Below, piece after piece: positions 23,495 to 32,441 of a DNA stretch of 38,047 nt; the first letter of the stretch is position 1; each line of letters opens with the position of its first letter. The stretch is from the NCBI GenBank assembly GCA_018699735.1, contig JABIRP010000207.1:1-38047 (forward strand), read 5' to 3'. The position numbers and the translations under genes are program-made. The notes beneath the pieces are model-generated. The model was not told the DNA's origin. It saw only the letters and a list, made by a program, of their open reading frames with translations, and did no database searches. Source of the stretch: Rhodospirillaceae bacterium (GTDB taxonomy: Bacteria; Pseudomonadota; Alphaproteobacteria; Thalassobaculales; Thalassobaculaceae).

Positions 23495-24495
23495 CATTCC
23501 ATGCGTATTTTGACCTTCAACCGAGTTGCCTCGACCTTTGCATCGACTGTTCGGTATACGGCGGCCTCGCCGCGATAAACCCCGCCGGCCCATTCTCCCC
23601 TTGCGCGGCGTCCAACCGCGAGCCAGGCTCGAATTCGGTGCCGTTTTTTTGTGTCCGAACGCTTGGCAATAACGGTACCGTCCGGGCCGATGAGCTTGAG
23701 TTCAAATCTATCACCCGGCTTCAAGCCTGAGACTTGCGCCCAAAACACCATGGCCGTTGCGTCACGCGCCAAAGTTTTGGCGCCGGCTCGGCCTTGGTTA
23801 ATTTCATCACTGCTCGGAACCCGGTCGAGAAAACCGGCATTAAACAGTTTCGGCGTCCGATAGGCCAAACCTGGGAGCGACGCCACGTTCCAGAGCGGCG
23901 CATTGCCAAGCCCGCAAGCCGGCCCGCCGGCAAGCCCTCTGAACGGATCCACGACCTTCGCGTCACGGGTGAGCGTTATGTGAACATGGGGAAATTCAGC
24001 CAGACCGGATATACCGACATCGCCCAGACGTTCACCGCGGCGCACTCTCTGCCCGCGCCGGGCCACCACACTGCCTTTACGCATGTGACAATACTGCGTG
24101 ACCCAGCCACCGCCGTGGTCAACTCGGACCCCGTTGCCGCATTCGCGGCCTTTGACCGACTTCTTTCCGGTCTTGCGGATATTGACATCGGCCATGCCGT
24201 CTCGACTTCCCACCACCCGACCCGGCGCGGCCGCCAGAACCGCTACACCGTCAGCGATGCGGGACTCGTCCCGCAGACCGAAATCCGTGCCCTTATGGCC
24301 GTCATAGGAAACCTGACCGCAAGCGAAATCAGACCGCCCAGGCCCCGGGTCAACATCGACGTAGTTGAAAATCCAACAGTCTTGGCCAAGTCGGCAATCG
24401 ATCGGCAAGGACAAACGTGGCGCTTCGCTTGCCAAGGCCCCCGACATGCCAGCCGAAAATAGTATCAGTGAGGTGATCGTTGCGAACCGGATCAT
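23494..24495 (-). CDS. M23 (LytM-type) metallopeptidase, secreted
   Basis: Periplasmic peptidase of 333 residues, probably cutting peptidoglycan cross-bridges. A Sec signal peptide (MIRFATITSLILFSAGMSGALA) starts at the ATG at 24495; the frame stays open upstream only through a TTG. The LytM domain (about 65-180) has zinc ligands His67 and Asp71 (GHKGTD) and His172, with catalytic His137 (QYCHM) and His170 (FPHVHI). All four motifs are intact, so it should be active rather than a degenerate activator such as EnvC. The C-terminal 150 residues form an unrecognised, mostly beta domain. It lies 60 bp after rfbA on the same strand and may be cotranscribed with the rhamnose genes. Confidence 0.88.
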   Translation of the reverse strand: MIRFATITSLILFSAGMSGALASEAPRLSLPIDCRLGQDCWIFNYVDVDPGPGRSDFACGQVSYDGHKGTDFGLRDESRIADGVAVLAAAPGRVVGSRDGMADVNIRKTGKKSVKGRECGNGVRVDHGGGWVTQYCHMRKGSVVARRGQRVRRGERLGDVGISGLAEFPHVHITLTRDAKVVDPFRGLAGGPACGLGNAPLWNVASLPGLAYRTPKLFNAGFLDRVPSSDEINQGRAGAKTLARDATAMVFWAQVSGLKPGDRFELKLIGPDGTVIAKRSDTKKRHRIRAWLAVGRRARGEWAGGVYRGEAAVYRTVDAKVEATRLKVKIRME

Positions 24496-24555
24496 GATCG
24501 TGGCTGCACTCCATCCTCTCGCCCGCAATGGGCCGGTACTAGTGACCTAAATGTA

Positions 24556-25419
24556 CTAGTCTATGAGCGACTTCAGATATTCGCCGTAGCCACTCTTGCT
24601 CAAGGGTTCGGCCAAGCGAAGCAGTTGCTCGGTATCGATGAAGTTCATGTGGTACGCGATCTCTTCGACACAAGCGATCTTGAGGCCTTGGCGCTCTTCG
24701 ACCGTGCGCACGAATTCCGAAGCCTGCAGCAAGGAGTCGTGGGTGCCGGTGTCGAGCCACGCATAGCCGCGCCCCATACATTCAACCCGGAGGGTACCGC
24801 GCTCCAGGTAGACCCGGTTCAGGTCGGTAATTTCCAACTCGCCGCGCGGCGACGGCTTGATCGATTTGGCGATTTCGACGACCTCGTTGTCGTAGAAATA
24901 AAGCCCGGTGACAGCCCAGTTAGACTTCGGATCCGACGGCTTCTCGACGATGGAATTGGCTTTACCGCTCTCATCGAAGGCAACGACACCGTAGCGTTCG
25001 GGATCGCGCACGTAGTAGCCAAACACCGTGGCGCCGCTGTCTTGCTCGCTGGCGTTGCGCAAAATCTCAGTCAGGCCATGGCCGTAGAAGATATTGTCAC
25101 CAAGGATGAGGGCACAAGTGTCAGAGCCAATGAAGCTCTCGCCAATCAGGAAGGCCTGGGCCAAGCCATCCGGTGACGGCTGTATCGCGTACGTAAGCGA
25201 GATGCCCCACTGCGACCCATCCCCGAGCAGAGCCTGAAATTGCGCCTGATCCTGCGGCGTCGTGATAATCAGAATATCGTCGATCCCCGCCAACATCAGG
25301 GTCGAGAGCGGGTAATGGATCATCGGTTTGTCGTAGATCGGCAACATCTGCTTCGATACAGCGATGGTCAGCGGGTAGAGCCGCGTACCCGATCCACCCG
25401 CAAGAATGATCCCCTTCAT
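24556..25419 (-). CDS. rfbA: Glucose-1-phosphate thymidylyltransferase
   Basis: Cytosolic first enzyme of dTDP-L-rhamnose synthesis: joins dTTP and glucose 1-phosphate to dTDP-glucose. The 287-residue protein begins [18 protein letters not shown], with the nucleotide-binding loop at about 8-18. The DPERYGVV segment, [11 protein letters not shown] (metal-binding Asp) and the EKP motif are conserved, and the length is normal. It is the last enzyme gene of rfbCBDA, 24 bp after rfbD. An ACTAGT-containing 8-base direct repeat overlaps its stop (24536-24560), with no clear role. Confidence 0.96.
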   Translation of the reverse strand: MKGIILAGGSGTRLYPLTIAVSKQMLPIYDKPMIHYPLSTLMLAGIDDILIITTPQDQAQFQALLGDGSQWGISLTYAIQPSPDGLAQAFLIGESFIGSDTCALILGDNIFYGHGLTEILRNASEQDSGATVFGYYVRDPERYGVVAFDESGKANSIVEKPSDPKSNWAVTGLYFYDNEVVEIAKSIKPSPRGELEITDLNRVYLERGTLRVECMGRGYAWLDTGTHDSLLQASEFVRTVEERQGLKIACVEEIAYHMNFIDTEQLLRLAEPLSKSGYGEYLKSLID

Positions 25420-25443
25420 CGTACCGTACCGTTCTGTTACTTG

Positions 25444-26340
25444 TTATTGCTGCGCGCCATCTTCTAGCAATTCCGATAGCACATCCGCCAGCCCCTCTTG
25501 CCAGGACCGGCGAGGCGGAGCCAGAACAGCGTCGATGCGCGAGCAGTCGAGAACCGAGTTTGCTGGTCGCCGCGCCGGGGTCGGGAAGTCAGCGGTGGTG
25601 ATCGCGTTCACCTTCGGACGTTTCCCAAGCACCGGCTCGGCCCGGCGAAAAATCTCCTCGGCGAAACCGTGCCAGGTGGTGCTGCCCTTGGCTGTGAAGT
25701 GGTAGGTGCCCCATGCGTCATCGCGCCCCGCCGCCACCTGTTCCGCAATTGAGAGCGCCGCCTCAGCGATATCACCAGCACTGGTCGGGGTTCCGGCCTG
25801 ATCGGCGACGACACCTAATTCATCCCGTTCGGCGCCGAGGCGCAGCATCGTGCGAACAAAGTTGCCGCCATGCGCCGCATAGACCCATGAGGTTCGTAAA
25901 ATCACGTGCCGTTTCCAGGCGTCGCGTACCCGCTGTTCTCCCGCCTCCTTGGTGATGCCATAGACGCCGAGTGGGTGAACCGGGTCTGTCTCGGCATAGG
26001 CGCCCTGTTTGGTGCCGTCGAAGACATAGTCGGTGGAAATGTGAATGAGCGGCACGTCGATCTCAGCGCAGGCCCGCGCCAAATTCGCCGGTCCTGCCTC
26101 ATTGCCTGCCTGGGCCGCTGCTTCGTCACTCTCAGCCTTGTCGACAGCCGTATAGGCGGCAGCGTTAATCACCACGCCCGGGCGACGATCGGCCAAACAC
26201 CGAGAAACCGCTTCACCGTCGGAAATATCGAGATCAGCGCGGGCAAGGCCGATGATCTGATGGCCTCGCAGCGGCCCGCGTCGGATCAATTCGACGCCAA
26301 CTTGGCCGCCGGCGCCTGTGACCAGGATCAACGAGTTCAC
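25444..26340 (-). CDS. rfbD: dTDP-4-dehydrorhamnose reductase
   Basis: Cytosolic NAD(P)H-dependent last step to dTDP-L-rhamnose. With the GTG at 26340, which overlaps the rfbB stop as GTGA, the protein is 298 residues and starts [14 protein letters not shown], the nucleotide-binding motif at 9-15. The catalytic pair Tyr127 and Lys131 ([10 protein letters not shown]) is present, and STDYVFDG (102-109) is typical of RmlD. The reading frame stays open further upstream, but those residues lie inside rfbB. Confidence 0.95.
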   Translation of the reverse strand: MNSLILVTGAGGQVGVELIRRGPLRGHQIIGLARADLDISDGEAVSRCLADRRPGVVINAAAYTAVDKAESDEAAAQAGNEAGPANLARACAEIDVPLIHISTDYVFDGTKQGAYAETDPVHPLGVYGITKEAGEQRVRDAWKRHVILRTSWVYAAHGGNFVRTMLRLGAERDELGVVADQAGTPTSAGDIAEAALSIAEQVAAGRDDAWGTYHFTAKGSTTWHGFAEEIFRRAEPVLGKRPKVNAITTADFPTPARRPANSVLDCSRIDAVLAPPRRSWQEGLADVLSELLEDGAQQ

Positions 26341-27404
26341 CCACCAACTCCAAGGCGCTGTCCGGCATATTTTCCGTCCAGGATCGGCCGCCACCAGTCC
26401 TCGTTATCAAGATACCAACGCACCGTCTTCTCCAACCCGCTCTCGAAGGTCTCAAGCGGCGTCCAGCCAAGTTCGCGCTCGGCCTTGGACGCGTCGATGG
26501 CGTAACGGAAATCATGGCCCGGACGGTCGGTCACGAATGAGATCTGGTCCTCGCGAGGTTTACCGTCAACGCGCGGGGTCATCTGATCCAAATGCTGGCA
26601 GAGCCGGCGCACGACTTCGACGTTTTGAACCTCGTTCTTGCCACCAATGTTGTAACTCTCTCCCACCTGGCCGCGCGAGCAGACAAGCCAGAGCGCACGG
26701 GCATGGTCTTCCACGTACAGCCAGTCGCGCACGTTCTCGCCGGTGCCGTAGACCGGCAGCGCCTCGCCGGCCAAACCTTTGATAATCATCAAAGGGATCA
26801 GTTTTTCCGGGAAATGGTAGGGGCCGTAGTTGTTCGAGCAATTGGATAACACCACCGGCAGCCCGTAGGTCTCGCCCCAGGCCCGCACCAGATGATCAGA
26901 CGCTGCTTTACTCGCCGAATAGGGCGACCGCGGATCGTAGCGGGTCTCCTCGGTGAACATGCCCTCATCGCCGAGCGAGCCGAACACCTCATCGGTTGAG
27001 ATGTGGTGGAAGCGGAAGGCATCCCGAGCGCCGCCGGTCAGCCCCTCACGATAGGCTCGCGCCGCCTCAAGCAACACATAAGTGCCGACGATGTTGGTTT
27101 GAATGAAATCATCCGGCCCATCGATAGAGCGATCGACGTGGCTTTCCGCCGCCAAATGCATGACGGCGTCGGGTTGATGTTGGCTGAAGACCCGGGCGAC
27201 CTCGGTCGCATCGCGAATGTCGACCCGCTCGAAACTATAGCGCTCTGAGCCGGAAACCGATGCCAGGGTTTCCAGATTGGCCGCATAAGTCAGCATATCG
27301 AGATTGACGACCGAAGCATCGGTGTCGGCGATCAGATGACGGATCACTGCGGAACCAATAAATCCGGCACCGCCGGTGACAAGAATGGTCTTTGCTTCAG
27401 TCAT
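26337..27404 (-). CDS. rfbB: dTDP-glucose 4,6-dehydratase
   Basis: Cytosolic NAD-dependent second step of dTDP-rhamnose synthesis, 355 residues. The nucleotide-binding motif GGAGFIG is at 11-17. The catalytic residues are Thr137-Asp138-Glu139 (STDEVFG), with Tyr162 and Lys166 ([11 protein letters not shown]). [12 protein letters not shown] and the substrate region [13 protein letters not shown] are conserved. It starts 15 bp after rfbC and overlaps rfbD by four bases, so the four genes form one operon. Confidence 0.96.
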   Translation of the reverse strand: MTEAKTILVTGGAGFIGSAVIRHLIADTDASVVNLDMLTYAANLETLASVSGSERYSFERVDIRDATEVARVFSQHQPDAVMHLAAESHVDRSIDGPDDFIQTNIVGTYVLLEAARAYREGLTGGARDAFRFHHISTDEVFGSLGDEGMFTEETRYDPRSPYSASKAASDHLVRAWGETYGLPVVLSNCSNNYGPYHFPEKLIPLMIIKGLAGEALPVYGTGENVRDWLYVEDHARALWLVCSRGQVGESYNIGGKNEVQNVEVVRRLCQHLDQMTPRVDGKPREDQISFVTDRPGHDFRYAIDASKAERELGWTPLETFESGLEKTVRWYLDNEDWWRPILDGKYAGQRLGVGG

Positions 27405-27419
27405 CGCTCAAATCCCGGG

Positions 27420-27977
27420 CTAGTATTCGAAGAGGGTTGGCAGTTCGGTCAGACGTGGCAGCTTGGCATCCTTGTCGGACAGCATTGGATCATGCCCGTC
27501 AAGCGGCCAGTTGACACCGATATCCGGATCGTTCCACGCAAAACCACCATCGTTTTCGGGTGAATACCGATCGCTCGCCTTGTACTGAACCTCGACGTCG
27601 GGCACCAGGGTGACAAAGCCGTGGGCGAAGCCGACCGGGATCAGCAACTGCGCCCAGTTTTCAGCGCTAAGTTCCCGGCCGACCCATTTTCCATAGGTCG
27701 GCGACCCCTTTCGAATGTCGACAGCGACGTCAAATATCGCCCCTCGGCTGACCCGTACAAGCTTGGCCTGAGCGTGGGGGTGGGTCTGGAAATGCAATCC
27801 GCGCAAAGTCCCGCGCTCAGCCGAGAATGAGTGGTTGTCCTGGTAGAACGCGATATCCAACCCGGCAGCTTCGAAAGCACCCAGACTATAGGTTTCGGAG
27901 AAGAAACCGCGACTGTCTCCAAACTTGCGCGGAACAATCAGTTTCACCTCTGGTATTTCGGTATCTTCTACCTGCAC
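27420..27977 (-). CDS. rfbC: dTDP-4-dehydrorhamnose 3,5-epimerase
   Basis: Cytosolic epimerase, third step of dTDP-rhamnose synthesis. With a GTG start at 27977 it is 185 residues, the usual RmlC length, begins QVEDTEIPEVKLI, and has GAGGG seven bases upstream. An in-frame ATG at 28106 would add 43 residues without homology and place the start upstream of the best promoter. Catalytic His62 (LRGLHFQ), with PVGFAHGF and Tyr138 (DRYSPEN), fits RmlC. First gene of rfbCBDA. Confidence 0.94.
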   Translation of the reverse strand: MQVEDTEIPEVKLIVPRKFGDSRGFFSETYSLGAFEAAGLDIAFYQDNHSFSAERGTLRGLHFQTHPHAQAKLVRVSRGAIFDVAVDIRKGSPTYGKWVGRELSAENWAQLLIPVGFAHGFVTLVPDVEVQYKASDRYSPENDGGFAWNDPDIGVNWPLDGHDPMLSDKDAKLPRLTELPTLFEY

Positions 27978-28014
27978 GCGACCCTCGGGTTTTTTTATGG
28001 AAAAAGGCAAAGCG

Positions 28015-28043
28015 CCTATAACATGATCGCGTATGACCGGCAA
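28015..28043 (-). promoter_or_regulatory. rfbCp: Candidate sigma-70 promoter of rfbCBDA
   Basis: On the minus strand TTGCCG (28038-28043) and TATAGG (28015-28020) are separated by 17 bases. Each matches the consensus at four of six positions. A transcript starting near 28008 would give a leader of about 30 bases to the rfbC GTG. Confidence 0.5.
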
Positions 28044-28072
28044 GGCGAGGGCGCGGGCCCAGGCGGGACCAA

Positions 28073-28085
28073 GCAGGTAACCTGC
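28073..28085. promoter_or_regulatory. Perfect 13-bp palindrome upstream of the rfb promoter
   Basis: GCAGGT-A-ACCTGC (28073-28085) is an exact odd-length palindrome, 30 bp upstream of the candidate rfbC -35 box. Possible operator for rfb or for the divergent transferase gene. No regulator is known from the sequence. Confidence 0.3.
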
Positions 28086-28090
28086 CATGT

Positions 28091-28152
28091 TCGACAAATT
28101 GCGCATTTATGTTATGGTCCCGGAAGATAAGCGGGGCGAAGAAACATAACAT
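28091..28152 (+). promoter_or_regulatory. Candidate promoter and inverted repeat before the glycosyltransferase gene
   Basis: TCGACA (28091-28096) and TATGGT (28113-28118) are 16 bases apart on the + strand. ATGTTATG (28109-28116) and CATAACAT (28145-28152) are perfect 8-bp inverted arms, one overlapping the -10 box. This would suit an operator or a leader hairpin. Weak evidence. Confidence 0.3.
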
Positions 28153-28219
28153 GGCCAAAGACTTGAGACATTGGGCTCAGACCAATGCTAACCCTGCCAG
28201 GAAGAGCGGTTGCGCGTGA
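28151..28219 (+). CDS. Possible 22-residue leader peptide coupled to the transferase gene
   Basis: ATG at 28151 opens a 22-codon frame (MAKDLRHWAQ...KSGCA) whose TGA overlaps the GTG start of the glycosyltransferase gene as GTGA. There is no clear ribosome site. Its overlap suggests translational coupling, but it may be chance. Confidence 0.25.
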   Translation: MAKDLRHWAQTNANPARKSGCA

Positions 28220-29229
28220 ATACAAGACCGAGTTTAGATCGCAATTCTGATGCCGAGCAGTCGACCGTCATTCCCTACCGCCGAGATGACGATGCGGGCG
28301 TTGACGGGTCAGGGCCGCGACCAATTGTCGTACCGCACGCGAAATGCGGGGTGGTCATCGTGTCTTATCGCACCGGTAGCGTCTTACTTGATTGCTTACA
28401 TTCGGTGCTGGCTCAACCGGTCGTGTCCCATGTTGTGTTGGTCGATAATGGCAATGACCCAGCGACCCGCGGCGCGCTCACAGAACTTACATCGCATGAC
28501 GATCGGCTCGAAATCATTGTTGGGCACGGAAATGTTGGTTTTTCAAAGGGCTGCAATCTTGGCGCCAGGCGGATATCTGCTGAGTATCTGCTGCTCCTCA
28601 ACCCTGACAGCCATATGGGTGAGGGCGTCCTTGCTGAGGCCTTGCGGGCCTTCGAAACCGATCCAGAGGCTTCCGCTGTCACCGTGAGGCTGGAAAATCC
28701 AGACGGCAGTGAACAGAGAGGCGGTCGGCGCAACCTCCTCACGCCCTGGACATCCCTTGTCGAGCAATTTCGGCTCGACCGCCTGATGCCCGATCATCCG
28801 CATTTCCAGCGTTTGAACCTGAACGAAACTGAGCCCCTGAGTGAAATTACCGAAGTCGAGTGCATCTCCGGCGCTTTCATGCTTATGCCAAAGCAGGTAT
28901 TCGATGACCTCGGTGGCATGGACGAAGACTATTTTCTACACGTCGAGGATATCGATTTCTGCATGAAGATCGCCAAGGCAGACGGCCATATCCTTTATGT
29001 GCCGCATGTATCCGTGACCCATGAGCAGGGCACTAGCCGGGTGTATCAAACCTTCGTCGAATGGCACAAAGCACGAAGTGCGGTGCGGTATTTCTTCAAA
29101 CACTTCCAGCCACAGTATCCGACGTTTTTGTTGCGCATGATCGCGGTGGCGATCTTCACTCGGTTTACCATCCGCTTGTTGCCGCAGACACTCCGCTGGC
29201 TTGCACAGAGTTTGTCTTCTAAGACCTGA
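28216..29229 (+). CDS. Glycosyltransferase family 2, probable rhamnosyltransferase type
   Basis: Cytosolic, membrane-associated GT-A fold transferase of 337 residues (GTG at 28216; TTG at 28210 is equally possible). The first 45 residues are a polar extension. The catalytic core shows VVIVSYRTG, VLVDNGN, GFSKGCNLGA and LLLNPDSHMG (the DXD-like metal site), then GAFMLMPKQVFDDLGGMDEDYFLHVEDIDFC. This is the WbbL-like arrangement common in rhamnosyltransferases. The hydrophobic C terminus (LRMIAVAIFTRFTIRLL) may anchor it to the membrane. It diverges from rfbCBDA, so dTDP-rhamnose is the likely donor. The gene ends 11 bp inside the convergent double transferase gene. Confidence 0.9.
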   Translation: MNTRPSLDRNSDAEQSTVIPYRRDDDAGVDGSGPRPIVVPHAKCGVVIVSYRTGSVLLDCLHSVLAQPVVSHVVLVDNGNDPATRGALTELTSHDDRLEIIVGHGNVGFSKGCNLGARRISAEYLLLLNPDSHMGEGVLAEALRAFETDPEASAVTVRLENPDGSEQRGGRRNLLTPWTSLVEQFRLDRLMPDHPHFQRLNLNETEPLSEITEVECISGAFMLMPKQVFDDLGGMDEDYFLHVEDIDFCMKIAKADGHILYVPHVSVTHEQGTSRVYQTFVEWHKARSAVRYFFKHFQPQYPTFLLRMIAVAIFTRFTIRLLPQTLRWLAQSLSSKT

Positions 29230-31135
29230 TGCGCGGCCCAGTTCGGCCGACAAGCCCGTCCCAAACGCCGCTGAAAATCGCTGTTGCCTTGCTCGCCTTG
29301 TCGGATTCGACAAGAACGAGCTTCAACAGGTCGATAGTGATCGAGATTGCCTCGAACATCAGGATTGCCGGAACCCGGAGGCCGTACTCAAGGCCGACAC
29401 GGATTCTGTTGCGGTAGATGTAATATCGGCGAAATCCGGGATGCGTACGCACACCCGATTTGGTGTGCTCTCCCAGACTGTGCCGCATACGCGCATCACC
29501 GATAGCCAGAAGACGGTATCCCGCCAAACGCAAACGAAGCGCGTAGTCGAAATCGATATAGTCGATAAAAAACGACCCGCGCATATGTCCAACAGAACGC
29601 AGTATATGGGCCGGGATCATAGTGCCCGACGCCATGACGGACAGCGCATCATCCCGCACGACCCCCGGTATCAACCGAACCCGCCACGCCAGCCAGCCTA
29701 GACGCGAAACCCACACCTTCGGCGATAAGGTCGATCCAAACAACGCGGGCGAGACCAATCCAATTCGGTCCGGCTGTGGATAGTCGTTATAGGCTGCAAG
29801 CAAGGCCGCGACCATTCCGGGTTCAGCGATACTATCGTCGTCATGCAGCATGACCCAGTCCATCCCGGCATCAAGAGCCAACCGAATGCCTTGGTTCTGC
29901 GCTGCGGCCAGACCGACGTTGGTTTCGTTTTGGATAAGCTCCAGCTTGCCGCCAAGCAACTCGACAGCGGATCGAGCGAGCAATCTCCCGGCTTCGTCGG
30001 AACCGTTCTCAATCAGCCAAACGCGTTCGACCTGGGACACGATCGCTTTGATCGCGGCTGTGAGCTTATCGTCTGCATTGTAGGAGACGACCACCACCCC
30101 GACACGAGAACCAGGCTGTCTGTAGGGACTTTGATTAGCGACCGGGCGAACATCAATCGATCGACGGACCAGTTTGGTCGGACACCAGGTCATGGCGCGT
30201 AAGATGCTGTAGACCGTGGCGGTACGACGCGCTTGAACGTTCTGACGCCGCTGCCACTCGCGCGGCAGGCCGGCGAGCGCGTCTCGAGCCGCACGCCAGC
30301 GCGGCCTCGCTTTTCCCTCAAACGGGGCCCGGATGAGCTGGAACGCTAAGTAGGCCAGAAAACCTGGCGCCAGAAGCGCCAACACTGGTCCCGGCGTATT
30401 GACCAGAAACAGCCAGAGCCGGTTTCGGGTTGTGTGGTAGTAGACAAAATCGGAGCCAACACCGGCGCTTGCCGATCCAGTATGCTGCACGCGGGCCGCC
30501 TCGACCTGGATCAAGCGATGCCCCATCAAACGCAAACGGTAGGAAAGGTCCACGTCTTCGTAATAACAGAAGAACATGTCAGCCAGGCCGCCCGCATCGA
30601 GATATATGTCTCGGCGATAAAATGCGGCGGCACCACAGATCCCAAACACCTCGCCATCGCCGGTAACCTCATCGGCCGCGTGTCCGATCCCACCGCGCCA
30701 AGGCATGCCGATCGGTGGAAAGTATGGATCCCCACAGCCATCAAGCCGGCTCGGGTCCGCGCCTGAAAGCTGGGTCGAGCCAAATGCGGCCGCTGACGGA
30801 TACCTTTCGGTCGCGGCCATCAGTTCAGCAAGCCAATCCGGTTCGGCAACCGCATCCGGATTGAGCAACGCCAACCAAACCCCTTTCGCCCGCTCGGCCG
30901 CAATATTGTTGGCTTTTGCGAATCCAAGATTACCGCCAGCGTTTATAATCTCAGTTTGTGAGAGTTGGGCCTGTGCGATATCGAGCGAGCCGTCAGTCGA
31001 TTGATTGTCAACGACCAGGATCTCAAAATCCCGAAACGTCTGAGCTTCCAATCCATCAAGGCACCGGGCCAAATCCTGGCCGGAATTGTAGTTGACGATA
31101 ATTACCGAGACAGCTGGATCGGCGGCTCGCGTCAT
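29219..31135 (-). CDS. Two-domain glycosyltransferase (GT2-GT2 fusion)
   Basis: 638-residue protein with two GT-A domains. The first (about 8-235) has VSVIIVNYNSG, VVDNQSTDGS, LLNPDAVAEPDW and a YYEDVDLSYRLRL motif. A hydrophobic stretch (about 240-268, LFLVNTPGPVLALLAPGFLAYL) separates the domains. The second (about 345-580) has VGVVVVSYN, LIENGSD and HDDDSIAEPG (431-440), with FIDYIDFDYALRL, similar to RfbF-type rhamnosyltransferases. Acceptors and linkages are unknown; two successive sugar additions by one protein are likely. The start is uncertain: ATG 31135 begins where the domain begins but has no good ribosome site, whereas ATG 31282 has GGGGA at five bases and would add 49 residues. 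Confidence 0.88.
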   Translation of the reverse strand: MTRAADPAVSVIIVNYNSGQDLARCLDGLEAQTFRDFEILVVDNQSTDGSLDIAQAQLSQTEIINAGGNLGFAKANNIAAERAKGVWLALLNPDAVAEPDWLAELMAATERYPSAAAFGSTQLSGADPSRLDGCGDPYFPPIGMPWRGGIGHAADEVTGDGEVFGICGAAAFYRRDIYLDAGGLADMFFCYYEDVDLSYRLRLMGHRLIQVEAARVQHTGSASAGVGSDFVYYHTTRNRLWLFLVNTPGPVLALLAPGFLAYLAFQLIRAPFEGKARPRWRAARDALAGLPREWQRRQNVQARRTATVYSILRAMTWCPTKLVRRSIDVRPVANQSPYRQPGSRVGVVVVSYNADDKLTAAIKAIVSQVERVWLIENGSDEAGRLLARSAVELLGGKLELIQNETNVGLAAAQNQGIRLALDAGMDWVMLHDDDSIAEPGMVAALLAAYNDYPQPDRIGLVSPALFGSTLSPKVWVSRLGWLAWRVRLIPGVVRDDALSVMASGTMIPAHILRSVGHMRGSFFIDYIDFDYALRLRLAGYRLLAIGDARMRHSLGEHTKSGVRTHPGFRRYYIYRNRIRVGLEYGLRVPAILMFEAISITIDLLKLVLVESDKASKATAIFSGVWDGLVGRTGPRIRS

Positions 31136-31340
31136 GGTCGGGCCTGTGGGGGGTTCCTGATCAATCGGCCGCTTGCGGCCGTTGGCAAGCAATACTATGC
31201 CTTGCCGGGCTTGACCAGCCGTCCCGACAAAATCCGAGGCGGTATCGTGGCTACGGTTGACGCGCCCACGGACCGTGGCCATAAAGTCCCCATCAGCTCT
31301 GACGAGCGTGCTGACAGCGTGTTCGCTCAGACGACCATGG

Positions 31341-31416
31341 GGGCCTGTAGTTCAGCGGTTAGAACGCGCCGCTCATAACGGCGTTGTCGGGGGTTCGAAT
31401 CCCTCCAGGCCCACCA
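31341..31416 (+). tRNA. tRNA with anticodon CAT (Ile2 more likely than elongator Met)
   Basis: A complete cloverleaf: acceptor GGGCCTG (31341-31347) with CAGGCCC (31406-31412), D stem GTTC/GAAC, anticodon stem CGCCG/CGGCG with loop CTCATAA, T stem with loop TTCGAAT, and encoded ACCA at 31413-31416. It is an elongator by structure. The short D loop (AGCGGTTA) resembles the lysidine-modified tRNA-Ile2, but Met cannot be excluded by eye. The gap 31136-31340 holds the N-terminal extension of the transferase gene if the longer start is used; otherwise I see nothing in it. Confidence 0.9.
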
Positions 31417-31547
31417 TGCCCGTCCAATTCACCGACCCTTGCCGCTCGAAAGCACATGGGAAAGCCCGAGGTTATTTCCATAGCGGTAGAATTTGCGAAA
31501 TGGTAAGGCACGGACATCGAACACTTGAGTATCGGTGATTATAGTCC

Positions 31548-32441
31548 ATGTCGCACCTGCAACGCCTGGAATCCGAGAGCATCCACATCATGCGAGAGGT
31601 CGTGGCCCAGTTCCACAACCCGGTGATGCTCTATTCCATCGGCAAAGACAGCAGCGTCATGCTGCATCTGGCCATGAAGGCCTTCCATCCCTCAAAGCCG
31701 CCGTTTCCGCTACTGCATGTGGACACGACCTGGAAGTTCCGCGAAATGATCGAGTTTCGCGACAGACGGGCAGCCGAACTACGCATTGATCTCATTGTTC
31801 ACATCAACACCGAAGGGGTCGCGCAAGGCATGGGGCCCTTCAGCCACGGCTCGGCCACCCATACCGACGTCATGAAAACCGAGGCGCTAAAACAAGCACT
31901 CAATACTTATGGCTTCGATGCGGCTTTCGGTGGTGCTCGCCGTGACGAGGAGAAGTCGCGAGCCAAGGAGCGCATATTCTCGTTTCGCACCACCACGCAC
32001 CGCTGGGACCCCAAGAACCAACGCCCAGAACTTTGGAATCTCTATAACAGCCGCATCGACAAGGGCGAGAGCATCCGCGTGTTTCCATTGTCGAACTGGA
32101 CTGAGCTGGATATCTGGCAATACATCTACCAGGAGAGCATCCCGGTCGTGCCGCTGTATTTCGCCAAGAGGCGCCCCGTGGTTGAGCGCGATGGGGCCTT
32201 GATCATGGTCGACGACGACCGCATGCCTCTAGAGCCGGGTGAAACCCCACAAGAGAAATCGGTGCGGTTCCGGACACTTGGCTGCTATCCGCTGACCGGC
32301 GCCGTCGAAAGCCAGGCGACCACTCTGCCTGAAGTGATTGGTGAAATGCTTCTGGCCAAGACCAGCGAGCGACAGGGCCGGGTCATCGACCGGGACGCCG
32401 GCGCCTCGATGGAAGCCAAGAAGCAGGAGGGCTACTTCTGA
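31548..32441 (+). CDS. cysD: Sulfate adenylyltransferase subunit 2
   Basis: Cytosolic ATP-PPase-type catalytic subunit of ATP sulfurylase, making adenosine phosphosulfate from ATP and sulfate with GTP hydrolysis by CysN. The 297-residue protein has [20 protein letters not shown], the PP-loop [10 protein letters not shown] and [10 protein letters not shown] near the start, [16 protein letters not shown], and the C-terminal [11 protein letters not shown], all as in E. coli CysD. There is no clear ribosome site before the ATG. Its stop overlaps the cysNC start (TGATG). The gap 31417-31547 holds no promoter I can support, so the tRNA promoter could read through. Confidence 0.96.
   Translation: MSHLQRLESESIHIMREVVAQFHNPVMLYSIGKDSSVMLHLAMKAFHPSKPPFPLLHVDTTWKFREMIEFRDRRAAELRIDLIVHINTEGVAQGMGPFSHGSATHTDVMKTEALKQALNTYGFDAAFGGARRDEEKSRAKERIFSFRTTTHRWDPKNQRPELWNLYNSRIDKGESIRVFPLSNWTELDIWQYIYQESIPVVPLYFAKRRPVVERDGALIMVDDDRMPLEPGETPQEKSVRFRTLGCYPLTGAVESQATTLPEVIGEMLLAKTSERQGRVIDRDAGASMEAKKQEGYF

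Noticed and set aside
24536-24560. GTACTAGT direct repeat around the rfbA stop
   Set aside because: Only two 8-base copies 17 bases apart; this can be chance and has no supporting context.
27978-28106. Upstream ATG extension of rfbC
   Set aside because: The added 43 residues lack homology to RmlC, and a GTG with GAGGG at 27977 gives the normal length and follows a good promoter.
31341-31416. tRNA 3' end as an attachment site for the polysaccharide locus
   Set aside because: No second copy of the tRNA 3' end and no integrase gene are visible; the tRNA 3' end faces cysD, not the rfb genes.
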